In this document: one piece after another, positions 22,566 through 30,722 of the stretch
Numbering within the stretch: the first letter of the stretch is position 1
Layout of the letters: every line of letters starts with the position of its first letter
Source: Eubacterium ramulus
GTDB taxonomy: Bacteria > Bacillota > Clostridia > Lachnospirales > Lachnospiraceae
Assembly (NCBI RefSeq): GCF_003122485.1
Contig: NZ_JRFU01000129.1
Coordinates: forward strand, 1 to 34,427
DNA length: 34,427 nt
Reading direction: 5' to 3'
The notes under the pieces: generated by a model
What the model was told of the DNA's origin: nothing
The model's database searches: none
Seen by the model: the letters and a program-made list of their open reading frames with translations, nothing else
Translations under genes and position numbers: made by a program

Positions 22566-25500
22566 CTATCTGCCTGTTCTTCTTTTCTGACCGTAAACAG
22601 TCACTCCTGCAGCGGTTCCTCCCACTGCAAAGAGAATAAACCATACCAGCATACGATTATCATCTGCTGTCTTTGGAGATTTCTTCTTTGTAGTTTCTGC
22701 CTTATTTGCCGCTTTTGTATCCGTTGTCGGTGTAGTCTTTGTATCATTACCGTTGGATCCAGTCGGTTTGTTGTTATCTGTGTCTCCGGTAGCAGGTGTA
22801 GGATTTTTCTTATCATCGGAATTACTATCCTGCTTTTTGTCTGTCAGTTTTGCAACGACCGTCTGTTCTTTCGTAACTTCCACAAAACCATTCTGTTCGA
22901 TATAATATTTACCACAGTCTTCACAATACCAGTATTCTACATTTCCTTCTGCGGTCTTGGTAGCTGCTTTTGCTTCGACAAATTTCAAACCTTCATGAAC
23001 GCTCATATTGTATACACCATACTGTTCACCACAGATCACGCACTCTGCTTTCTTCACGCAGGTCGCACTTCCTCCGGTATGTTTACACTGATAATCACAA
23101 ACTTTGCATGCACCATCTTCCCAGTCATGCGCTTCGCTTGCAGATACCTGTGCGTCACAGCAATCATATACCTGTCTGTGATCTGATTCGGTCTGTACCC
23201 ATACTACTTTTCCACTATGTTTAGAAGGATCTTTTGCAGTATACTCCTTGCCACAGTTTTCACAGATAGCTCCGCTGGTACAGGTTGCCTCTCCGCCGCT
23301 ATGTACACATACATATCCACAGGTCTCACAAACGCCATCTTTCCATTTGTGATTTTCTTTTGCTACTGTCACTTTGCCACAGCAATCATATTTCTTCTCA
23401 TGGGTTGTTGCTGTCTGTGCCCAGTTTTCCATTCCGGTATGATGATGCGCATCTACTTCTCCATACGGAAGTTTACAGATTATACAAATTGCTTTCTCGG
23501 TACAGGTCGCTGTTCCTCCGGTATGATTACATCCATATCCACAGGTACTGCAATGACCATTTTCCCAAATATGATTCTCAGCTGCAGAAACTTCTGCGCC
23601 ACAGCAGTTATATTTTTCCTGATGTGTTGTCTCTGTCTGTACCCATTCAACACTTCCGCTGTGATTTGTCGGATTCAGATCACCATACTCTTTCTGGCAT
23701 TCGGTACAAACTGCTTTCTTTGTACAGCTTGCTTCTCCACCGGTACAATTTTTGGTTTCCTCTTTTGTACAACCCTGTGCGGTACACTTGCGTGTATGTG
23801 TGCCGTCACCATTGGACTGCCACTCGCCATAGGTATGCTCTGCTTTTGCTTCTGTAATGATCTGACCACAATCTTTACAGGTTACAGCTGTCGTACAGTC
23901 ACCATCGTCTGTTCCGCTGTGTTTTGTCTTTGTACTTGTTGCTTTACATCCCTCATTTTCGCAAACTTTCCAATGATAGGTGTCATCTTTTAACCACGTA
24001 TCACCGAACTTATGACTTGCCTGTGCCGGGAATGTCTTATGACAAACAGAACAGGTAGATTCTTTTGTACAATCGCTGCTGTCTGTTGTGTGATTTTTAT
24101 TTACCGTAATAGTCAGATAAATACTATATCCGTCTTTGTCTGACAGCGCAATTTTCTGTACACCATCTGCTGCTGAAACAGTATAGTAACCGTCTTCACC
24201 TGCGGTCAGTTTTTTGCCATCAACTGTCACTTCAGTATAAGCAGCAGAGGTTACTTTAAATTTTGCATTTTCACAGTAAGTACCATTATTTTTGATGCCG
24301 TCTACCACAGTATTCGCATCTATTGTGCTGTAATAATAAGTGACTGTCTGGGTTCCTGCTGTATACTTACCTTTTTCACTGCCTTCTTTGCTTAAAAGTG
24401 TATATCCGGACGGAATCTTTATATTTGCAGGTACTTTATAACCGGTGCCCGGTGTACCCTGAAGTGTAATTGCCTCACGTAATGGCTGCTTGCTGTCTTT
24501 CAATAAATACTGAACAACTACTTTTCCTCTTGTCGTAGATACAGCTGATCCTGTAAAACTTGCTTTATCTACAAGGATCATTGTGGTATATGCCGGTACA
24601 TTTACAGTAGCTCCGGAAATCTCTCCAAGAGATACCACACCTGCACTTTCGCCATTTGCAATAATTACCCATTCAGAATCTGCATCTGCGTTTGGAATAG
24701 TAATCTGTTTGGCAGCATCTGTCTCGTTATTTAATACTGCCATGCTATTCCATTCACCGGCAGCTTTTGTTGTATTTGTCAATACATATGCCTCTTTGGA
24801 AGCTATATCCTGACTCCTGGCAAGCGGTGAGAATGCTTTTCGAATATCCATCAGACCTCTGTAATAAGATACTACATCGGCAAATTCTGCGGAATCCTGC
24901 CATTCAACCAGATTACTGTCTTTCAGTGATGTTCCATTGACACTGTTACACATTTCTTCTCCGGCATCCATATATAAGGTTCCCGGTGTTGCATATTTCA
25001 TTGCTGCTGTCTGTTTATAAATTTTTACTGCTTTTTCGTTTCTTTCTCCATAATCACTGCCACCGATATTGTTGATGATCGTATCATAGAGAGAAGTTTT
25101 GTTCTGGCGATCGGCTTTTTGATAGTCGTCACCCCAGATCACCAGATTGGAATCTTTCTTCGCCAGTCCTGTTTTTATTTCTGATAACCAGTCGTTTTCT
25201 CTTGTGCTGTTTCTATCCCTTCTTGTATTAACGTTACTGATCAGATCAATAGAAAATCCATCTACATGATATTCTTTTGCCCAGTATGCCATGGAATCCA
25301 CAATATAATTCCGATACATCGCACGCTCTGTCGCACATTCATTATCATAATCCGTAGTTGTATAATAGGTATAACCATTTGCACTATCTCGCCATACCAT
25401 TCTATAAAAATATCCCGGAACTGTTTTCTCCAATACAGAATCTTTCGGAGAAACCGTATGCGTATATGGCATTTCCATCACAACAGAAATACCGGCTTTG

Positions 25501-26417
25501 TGCAGTGCCTGAATCATTTCTTTGCATTCTTTTATAACAGTCTTGCTGTCTGACTTTTTCGAAGCATAAGAACTTTCCGGAACATTAAAGTTCTGAATAT
25601 CATACTCCCCGTATTCGTCAGTGGAAGCAAAATCTGCAAACGGTGCAAGCTGTACGGTTGTAACACCCAGTTCTTTTAGATAATCAATACCGGACACCAG
25701 TTCACCCGCACTGTTTACCGTTGCACCCGTTTCTGTAAATGCACTGTATTTTCCGCCGCCTGTTGTACCGGAAGCCGGATCTGCGGAAAAATTCTTCACA
25801 CTTACTTTATAAACCGTGTTTGCCTTTGCTGTATCTACATACACATGTCTGTCATTGCTCCAACCATCCGGAGATACGGTAGACGGATCTATAATATAAG
25901 ACCTCTTTCCGTCTTCACTGGCAGCAACACCATATGGATCTGCTGTCTGATATTTATTAAAAGTTGATCCACTAACGTTTCCATTTACATCCACATAACG
26001 AATATCTTTTGCATTTGTAATTGTATAGTCATAATAATAGTCATCCCATCTGCCTACAAGTGTTATTTCCCATGCACCGGTCCATCTTCCATTTCTAAGC
26101 AGTTTTTCCAACACATATGTGCCTACTTTAAATGCATTTTCATCTTCATTACTTCCAGTTGTATAGATATTAACTTTTACATCTGTTGCAACCGGAGCCC
26201 ACACTACAAACTCTGTAGATGTTTTTTCGTATGTTACACCAAGTTTTTTTCCGTATGCATCTTCATCATAGAAAAACAGCTCATCAATTGTTGTATTCGC
26301 TGCTTCATCGAAGTAATTATTTACCCTGTAGGACGATGCCCTTCCGTCTACAACACTGCCGGAAAATACCATTCCCACTGCCAGCGCCACTGCCATAATC
26401 TTTTTTAAATATTTCAT
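22566..26417 (-). CDS. Secreted pullulanase-like GH13 protein with degenerate active site and cysteine-rich repeats
   Basis: The 1283-residue protein has a signal peptide (1 to about 28), a CBM48/early-set domain (about 50-160), a type I pullulanase-like GH13 barrel (about 200-640), two small beta domains (about 645-770), a cysteine-rich repeat region (about 775-1180), a Thr/Lys/Asp linker and a C-terminal anchor (SPKTADDN, a membrane helix and a basic tail). The barrel aligns with pullulanases (DYLKELGVTTVQLAPFADFAS; FNVPESSY; EMIQALHKAGI), but its catalytic motifs are changed: region I DVVYNH reads EMPYTH (Glu315, His320), region II GFRxD reads GFSID (Ser389, Asp391), region III YGEG reads WGDD (Asp430), and region IV HDN is not found. 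It probably binds starch without cutting it. Cysteine units of the form GG(S/T/E)ATC-x5-C-x2-C recur. SD GGAAGGAG precedes the ATG. Confidence 0.85.
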   Translation of the reverse strand: MKYLKKIMAVALAVGMVFSGSVVDGRASSYRVNNYFDEAANTTIDELFFYDEDAYGKKLGVTYEKTSTEFVVWAPVATDVKVNIYTTGSNEDENAFKVGTYVLEKLLRNGRWTGAWEITLVGRWDDYYYDYTITNAKDIRYVDVNGNVSGSTFNKYQTADPYGVAASEDGKRSYIIDPSTVSPDGWSNDRHVYVDTAKANTVYKVSVKNFSADPASGTTGGGKYSAFTETGATVNSAGELVSGIDYLKELGVTTVQLAPFADFASTDEYGEYDIQNFNVPESSYASKKSDSKTVIKECKEMIQALHKAGISVVMEMPYTHTVSPKDSVLEKTVPGYFYRMVWRDSANGYTYYTTTDYDNECATERAMYRNYIVDSMAYWAKEYHVDGFSIDLISNVNTRRDRNSTRENDWLSEIKTGLAKKDSNLVIWGDDYQKADRQNKTSLYDTIINNIGGSDYGERNEKAVKIYKQTAAMKYATPGTLYMDAGEEMCNSVNGTSLKDSNLVEWQDSAEFADVVSYYRGLMDIRKAFSPLARSQDIASKEAYVLTNTTKAAGEWNSMAVLNNETDAAKQITIPNADADSEWVIIANGESAGVVSLGEISGATVNVPAYTTMILVDKASFTGSAVSTTRGKVVVQYLLKDSKQPLREAITLQGTPGTGYKVPANIKIPSGYTLLSKEGSEKGKYTAGTQTVTYYYSTIDANTVVDGIKNNGTYCENAKFKVTSAAYTEVTVDGKKLTAGEDGYYTVSAADGVQKIALSDKDGYSIYLTITVNKNHTTDSSDCTKESTCSVCHKTFPAQASHKFGDTWLKDDTYHWKVCENEGCKATSTKTKHSGTDDGDCTTAVTCKDCGQIITEAKAEHTYGEWQSNGDGTHTRKCTAQGCTKEETKNCTGGEASCTKKAVCTECQKEYGDLNPTNHSGSVEWVQTETTHQEKYNCCGAEVSAAENHIWENGHCSTCGYGCNHTGGTATCTEKAICIICKLPYGEVDAHHHTGMENWAQTATTHEKKYDCCGKVTVAKENHKWKDGVCETCGYVCVHSGGEATCTSGAICENCGKEYTAKDPSKHSGKVVWVQTESDHRQVYDCCDAQVSASEAHDWEDGACKVCDYQCKHTGGSATCVKKAECVICGEQYGVYNMSVHEGLKFVEAKAATKTAEGNVEYWYCEDCGKYYIEQNGFVEVTKEQTVVAKLTDKKQDSNSDDKKNPTPATGDTDNNKPTGSNGNDTKTTPTTDTKAANKAETTKKKSPKTADDNRMLVWFILFAVGGTAAGVTVYGQKRRTGR

Positions 26418-26450
26418 AAGCTCTCCTTCCTCTTGTCGTACTTTATCCGC

Positions 26451-26467
26451 AATATTTCAGAAATATT
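26451..26467. promoter_or_regulatory. Perfect 17-bp palindrome before the pullulanase-like gene
   Basis: AATATTTC-A-GAAATATT is a perfect palindrome 34 bp before the start codon. Its place and symmetry fit an operator for a dimeric regulator, but it is AT-rich and not a match to the CG-centred LacI-type sites common for maltose genes. I could not fix a convincing promoter here; TTGTTG-18-TAATGC is the best candidate. Confidence 0.35.
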
Positions 26468-26511
26468 ACAAAAAGCATTACATTCTGTCACTATTCTACA
26501 ACAAAATGTAC

Positions 26512-26543
26512 AAAAAAAAATGCCATTTGCATGAAATGACATT
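26512..26543 (-). terminator. Intrinsic terminator after the J-domain gene
   Basis: On the minus strand AATGTCATTT pairs with AAATGGCATT (one G-U pair) around a 5-base loop, followed by nine T. It lies 27 bp after the stop of the J-protein gene. Confidence 0.85.
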
Positions 26544-26569
26544 TTTACGACATGAACGATATATTTTTC

Positions 26570-27793
26570 TTATTTTTTTCTCCTGAAACTGCTCATTTTT
26601 TTGATGATCGCAACGATTCCGACACCGATGATCCAGATAATTCCCATCAGGAAAAGGAATACTGCAAGTACCGTTCCCCCATCTGATCCCATCAGTGGAG
26701 CATAAAAATCTCCCATCAGTATGACAAACTGAGAAATCATCAACAATAACGCAACCATCGCCTGTGCAAACAGTCCGGAATGATTCTTATACAACTGACG
26801 ATATAAAATAAACATCAATGCAATCACGATCACTACAACAAACAGAAATCCAAACAAATTTCCTGCACCGGTTCCCGGTTTTGCTGATCGTGTACCTGCG
26901 CGGATACCGGCGATTGCTGCCACCGGCAGAACCCCCTGCCAGAATCCAGCTCTCTTTTTCTTCATCCCACGTTTATCATCCAGTACATAATAGAGTTTTG
27001 CCGCTTCCTCGTACATATCCGCCGGGTTCAGTCCACGGAAACGATAATACTCAATAATATGATCATAGATCATTGGTTTGAGATGACTATCTGTCAGCAT
27101 ATCTGCAAAATATGCCATAAACGCCGGTTGCTTTAATGCGGTCTGATATTCCGGTTTCTGGAAAAACTGTTGAAACAGCTTTAATTTGTGGCAATATGGT
27201 GGTTTTAGCAACATTTCCATCTCAACTAGAGCTTTCTGAATCAGCAGGATCAGGCGTTGCTCATCCTTCCGCTCATTTTCCTCAATTACTTCGTCAAAAT
27301 CATACTGTGGCGCAGGATCCTGCTGTGCAGATTCACTCTGAGATTCCCATACAGTCTGATTTTCTGCATTTTTCTCCGCATAATCTTCTATGCCATAATC
27401 TTCTGTCACTTCCTGATATTCACCCTGCGCTTCTGCTTCTGTGCTATCTGTACTTTTCTCTGAAGTATTCGTATTCTGTTCTGTACCTTCTAATTCTTCC
27501 TCTGAAAATGTACCCTGATGATTGCTTTTGGGTGTTACTTTCTCTGCTGCTTCTCCAACAGATGCATCTTCTGCTTCCATCGTTTTGGGTTCCTGCTCCG
27601 GATTTCGTCGTTCACTTCTCTGTCCACGGCTCCGTCTGCGCAGCGTCATATATGCCTCATGGATCTGCTGAAATTCATCCGGATGCTCCTCTGGGTGATA
27701 CTTTTTGGATAAAGCTGCATAGGCTTCCTTTATCTCCTCCTGTGAACTTCCCCGTTTGATATGTAAAATCTCATACGCTTCTGATTCATACAT
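26570..27793 (-). CDS. Membrane J-domain protein (DjlB/DjlC-like) with HPE in place of HPD
   Basis: The 407 residues open with a J-domain (about 5-55: YEILHIKRGSSQEEIKEAY, then KKYHPEEHPDEFQQIHEAY). The invariant HPD, which triggers ATP hydrolysis in Hsp70, is here H33-P34-E35; an HPD at 37-39 is out of register. A long acidic Glu/Ser/Thr/Gln-rich stretch (about 60-165) is probably disordered. A helical middle domain follows (LLIQKALVEMEMLLKPPY onward), and then about three to four membrane segments (about 285-400). It lies 113 bp downstream of the HscC-like Hsp70 gene, with GGAGGAG before the ATG, so it is its likely partner. E. coli HscC also works with membrane J-proteins (DjlB, DjlC). Substrate is unknown. 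Confidence 0.83.
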   Translation of the reverse strand: MYESEAYEILHIKRGSSQEEIKEAYAALSKKYHPEEHPDEFQQIHEAYMTLRRRSRGQRSERRNPEQEPKTMEAEDASVGEAAEKVTPKSNHQGTFSEEELEGTEQNTNTSEKSTDSTEAEAQGEYQEVTEDYGIEDYAEKNAENQTVWESQSESAQQDPAPQYDFDEVIEENERKDEQRLILLIQKALVEMEMLLKPPYCHKLKLFQQFFQKPEYQTALKQPAFMAYFADMLTDSHLKPMIYDHIIEYYRFRGLNPADMYEEAAKLYYVLDDKRGMKKKRAGFWQGVLPVAAIAGIRAGTRSAKPGTGAGNLFGFLFVVVIVIALMFILYRQLYKNHSGLFAQAMVALLLMISQFVILMGDFYAPLMGSDGGTVLAVFLFLMGIIWIIGVGIVAIIKKMSSFRRKK

Positions 27794-27906
27794 CTGACTG
27801 TCTCCTCCAAAAGTGTCTGTGTTTTCTTGTTCTTTCTGATCTGTTTATCGTAATTGACGCTTTCTATCTCTGGTCTGACGATTCCAATTCGTTTATCTAA
27901 AACAGA

Positions 27907-29637
27907 TTACGTTTCGCCATCGTCATCATCGCTCCACTCAGGGAAATCCAGTTTTCCCTCAAATGGATCATAATGCTCCAATGACGCAATCATATGTTCT
28001 AAAAATTCCCGATATTTCCGAATCCTGCGCGGATCCTGTTCTGCCAAAGTACTTTCAAAATTCCGGATATGATACATCAACCTGTCTCTGGTTTCAGGTA
28101 ACGCTTCTTCATAAAGTGCCTGCAAACGCTCCAGAATCAGTTGATTCTCTGTCATATCTTTTGGATGTACTTTCAGTTTTTCAAGCTGCTTCATCCGTTT
28201 GGCAATCTCTTTTTCATCCATGTTCTGAGACAGCACTTTTTTCACACTTTTTCCTGTGGATACAACCGTTACTTCCACTTCCAGTATTCCGTTAATATCG
28301 TAAGTGAAGCGGACATCAACCGACTCCATACCTTTCTTTTTCTTCGGAACCGCAACTGTGACCACCCCCAGCTGCACATTGTCCTCCGCATATGGTTCTT
28401 CTCCCTGCAAAATTTCAATTTTCACTTCGCTCTGATAATCAGCAGCAGTAGAAAAACCGCGTATTTTGGAACATGGCAAAATAGAATTACGCTCAATGAT
28501 CGCACTCATATATGGATGTTTCGGATCTGCTTCATTATTCACCCCGGTACCTAACGTAAACGGGCAGATATCCGTCAGAATATAATCCCTCACTTCATCC
28601 TTACGCTCCATGACACCGCACACCAGTCCAAGTCCCCGGGCAATCAGCTGATCACTGAAACCAGTTACCAGAGGTGTCTGATCAAAAAGCTGCTCCATGT
28701 AAGACTGTACCAGCGGCATCTTTCCGGAACCGCCTGCCAGAATCACGGCATCGATATCTTCCACTTCCACACGACTGTCCCTCAGGGCACGCCGAAGCAC
28801 CGTCTGGATCCGCTTCCAGACGGCAGAACTTTCCCGCATCATCCGCTCGTTTGTATACACGCTCTGATATGTCTGTCCGCCAAGCACCGCAGTCATTTTC
28901 ACTTCCTTCTCCGTGGATAAGGCGATTTTGCATTTTTCCGCCTGACGGAGCAGGATCGCGTACTCCTTTTCACTTAAGTTTCCCCGCTGAAGCTGATGTT
29001 CTCTCAGGAAACCTTCTGCAACGGCTTCGTTGAAATCATCGCCACCCAGATGATTGTCCCCGGAAACTGCCAGAATATCTACCATAGTATCAAAGCAGTC
29101 TACAATAGAAACATCCAGTGTACCGCCTCCGAAGTCAAACACCAGAAAAAGCTGCTCATTTTGTGTATCAAAATAAGAAGCCAATGCTGCCGCACTCGGC
29201 TCATTTACAATTCTTTTTACATTGACACCGGCCAACGCACCCGCACGTTTCGTTGCCACACGCTGTTTATCGTGAAAATATGCCGGAACCGATATGATCA
29301 CGTCCTTGATTTCTTCGCCCATGTATTCTTTCGCATCCTCCACGATAGCACTGACAAGAAATCCGGACAATTCCTCCGGCAAAAATGTTTTCCCGCCAAG
29401 GTTGTATTTCTGATCGCTTCCCATATTCTTTTTGAAAGAAAATGCAGTATCCTTCGGATGTGTGATCAGACGTTCCTTTGCAATCTGCCCCGTCACAACA
29501 CTGCCATCCTCTGTCACGCTGACCACGCTGGGCGTCAGAAATGATCCAAAACGGTTTGGAATCAGTTCTACTTTCCCGTTGCGGTATACTGCTCCAAGAG
29601 AATTCGTTGTCCCTAAATCAATTCCTAAAATCGCCAT
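27907..29637 (-). CDS. hscC: Hsp70-family chaperone, HscC-like
   Basis: The 576-residue protein has a complete Hsp70 ATPase domain: phosphate-1 motif GIDLGTTNS (5-13), connect FDFGGGTLDVS near 168, adenosine motif ILAGGSGKMPLV near 300, then a beta-type substrate domain (FTLGTGVNN...IERNSILPCSK) and a short C-terminal helical lid. It lacks the long DnaK tail and ends in DDDDGET. Length and the order Hsp70 then membrane J-protein match the HscC/DjlB-DjlC group and not the grpE-dnaK-dnaJ operon. HscC in E. coli has been linked to stress and SigmaD interaction; whether that holds here is unknown. The ribosome binding site is a GGGACGGGAAG stretch. The gene starts 147 bp downstream of the flavoprotein. 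Confidence 0.9.
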   Translation of the reverse strand: MAILGIDLGTTNSLGAVYRNGKVELIPNRFGSFLTPSVVSVTEDGSVVTGQIAKERLITHPKDTAFSFKKNMGSDQKYNLGGKTFLPEELSGFLVSAIVEDAKEYMGEEIKDVIISVPAYFHDKQRVATKRAGALAGVNVKRIVNEPSAAALASYFDTQNEQLFLVFDFGGGTLDVSIVDCFDTMVDILAVSGDNHLGGDDFNEAVAEGFLREHQLQRGNLSEKEYAILLRQAEKCKIALSTEKEVKMTAVLGGQTYQSVYTNERMMRESSAVWKRIQTVLRRALRDSRVEVEDIDAVILAGGSGKMPLVQSYMEQLFDQTPLVTGFSDQLIARGLGLVCGVMERKDEVRDYILTDICPFTLGTGVNNEADPKHPYMSAIIERNSILPCSKIRGFSTAADYQSEVKIEILQGEEPYAEDNVQLGVVTVAVPKKKKGMESVDVRFTYDINGILEVEVTVVSTGKSVKKVLSQNMDEKEIAKRMKQLEKLKVHPKDMTENQLILERLQALYEEALPETRDRLMYHIRNFESTLAEQDPRRIRKYREFLEHMIASLEHYDPFEGKLDFPEWSDDDDGET

Positions 29638-29783
29638 TTTTCTTCCCGTCCCTTTAACCTGTTAGTCTTTTTAACCCGGTTACTGTCCATCAGGATCAGA
29701 TCAAAACTGTTTCCCGACATCTGCTGCCACAATTTGCAGACTGATATTTCCCATTTCTACTGTTCCCCTTTAAACTGCATCAT

Positions 29784-30404
29784 CTATCTGATAAAGTTTG
29801 TCTTATAATCACGTTCGGTCTGCGGTAACGCCACACCTGCTGCCTTTCCTGCTTCAAAACATTTCAGCATCCATGCCATATTTCTTGCAAGATTTCGCAT
29901 GGTCTGCAGACCTTCTGCATCTTCTTCTGCTTCTCCCGGAACTGCTCCATGAACCTGATTCCAGTATGTAGAACCGACCACCGGCATCTGACAGATTCCA
30001 AAATACTTGTTCATTGCATCAAAAGATGCTGTCGTACCGCCACGACGTGCTACCGCTACGGATGCTCCCGGTTTAAACGCAAAGGATGCTCCACTGCTGT
30101 AAAATGCGCGGTCCAGAAATGCCATGATCCGTCCACTTGGATGTGCATAGTATACTGGCGTTCCAAATACAAAACCGTCTGCTTCTTTTGCTTTTGCAGT
30201 AAACTCATTTACTTTATCATCGTCAAAAACGCATCCTTTTTCTGAACATTGGCCACATCCCAAACAGTCACGCACCGGCTCTCCACCGATCTGAAAAATC
30301 TCATATTCAATGCCTTCTTTTTCCAGCTGTTTTCCTACTTCTAATAAAGATCTGTATGTATTTCCATTGGCTTTTGCACTGCCATTTAACATTAAAACTT
30401 TCAT
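29784..30404 (-). CDS. NADPH-dependent FMN reductase / iron-sulfur flavoprotein family
   Basis: The protein has 206 residues with a flavodoxin-like fold: an FMN phosphate loop LNGSAKANGNTY (6-17), a compact cysteine motif C47-x2-C50-x2-C53-x4-C58, and the flavin-binding FGTPVYYAHPSGRIMAFLDRAFY. The cysteine spacing agrees with the CX2CX2CX4-7C pattern of archaeal iron-sulfur flavoproteins, so it may carry a 4Fe-4S cluster as well as FMN and act in electron transfer or quinone/oxygen detoxification. AGGAGG precedes the ATG. Two SigmaA-like promoters lie upstream. No terminator is visible before the Hsp70 gene, so it could be the first gene of that unit. Substrate cannot be told. Confidence 0.85.
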   Translation of the reverse strand: MKVLMLNGSAKANGNTYRSLLEVGKQLEKEGIEYEIFQIGGEPVRDCLGCGQCSEKGCVFDDDKVNEFTAKAKEADGFVFGTPVYYAHPSGRIMAFLDRAFYSSGASFAFKPGASVAVARRGGTTASFDAMNKYFGICQMPVVGSTYWNQVHGAVPGEAEEDAEGLQTMRNLARNMAWMLKCFEAGKAAGVALPQTERDYKTNFIR

Positions 30405-30450
30405 GTTCTGCTCCTCCTGTAAAATATTCTGTTTTTACTTATCTTTTGCT

Positions 30451-30479
30451 TATATAAATACTATAAATATTGTTTTCAA
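30451..30479 (-). promoter_or_regulatory. Proximal promoter of the flavoprotein gene
   Basis: On the minus strand: -35 TTGAAA (30474-30479), a 17-bp spacer and a -10 TATATA (30451-30456), about 47 bp before the start codon. Confidence 0.5.
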
Positions 30480-30558
30480 AAAGTACCACTATCATGGTTG
30501 TTTTTGCATTCATCTGCTTCCCTTTATTTGTTTGCATGATTTATGCACATCTTATAAC

Positions 30559-30587
30559 ATAATACCGATATTCCTGTTATTTTTCAA
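30559..30587 (-). promoter_or_regulatory. Distal promoter of the flavoprotein gene
   Basis: On the minus strand: -35 TTGAAA (30582-30587), a 17-bp spacer and a -10 TATTAT (30559-30564). It begins right after the hairpin at 30590-30624. Confidence 0.4.
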
Positions 30588-30589
30588 CT

Positions 30590-30624
30590 AATCCCGGGGA
30601 TTTTAACATAAAACCTCCGGGATT
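30590..30624. terminator. Hairpin between sbcC and the flavoprotein gene
   Basis: AATCCCGG and CCGGGATT pair around an inner arm (TTTTA/TAAAA), giving about 16 bp with two mismatches and a 3-base loop. It lies about 100 bp after the sbcC stop. There is no proper T-run on either strand, so it may end sbcDC transcripts weakly. The rest of 30625-30722 is AT-rich with nothing I can name. Confidence 0.4.
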
Positions 30625-30722
30625 ATTATTGATATTATTGAATCATTAAAAAATGTTGAACACTTAATTATCTTGCATACAACCTGAAATTTTAAGAATC
30701 AACTCTGTCTACTGCAATATGC

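Noticed and set aside
22870-24110. Cysteine-rich repeats taken as a CRISPR or DNA-repeat array
   Set aside because: Repeat identity is at the protein level and varies in DNA; unit length (~75 codons) and an open frame show coding repeats.
29640-29745. Small frames (MGNISLQIVAADVGKQF and a shifted SFDLILMDSNRVKKTN) between the flavoprotein and the Hsp70 gene
   Set aside because: They could be pieces of a decayed gene, but each is under 30 codons, in different frames and without a family I recognise.
30586-30618. 10-codon frame (MLKSPGLVEK) with GGAGG on the minus strand
   Set aside because: It lies inside a hairpin and is too short to support; the GGAGG is part of the stem.
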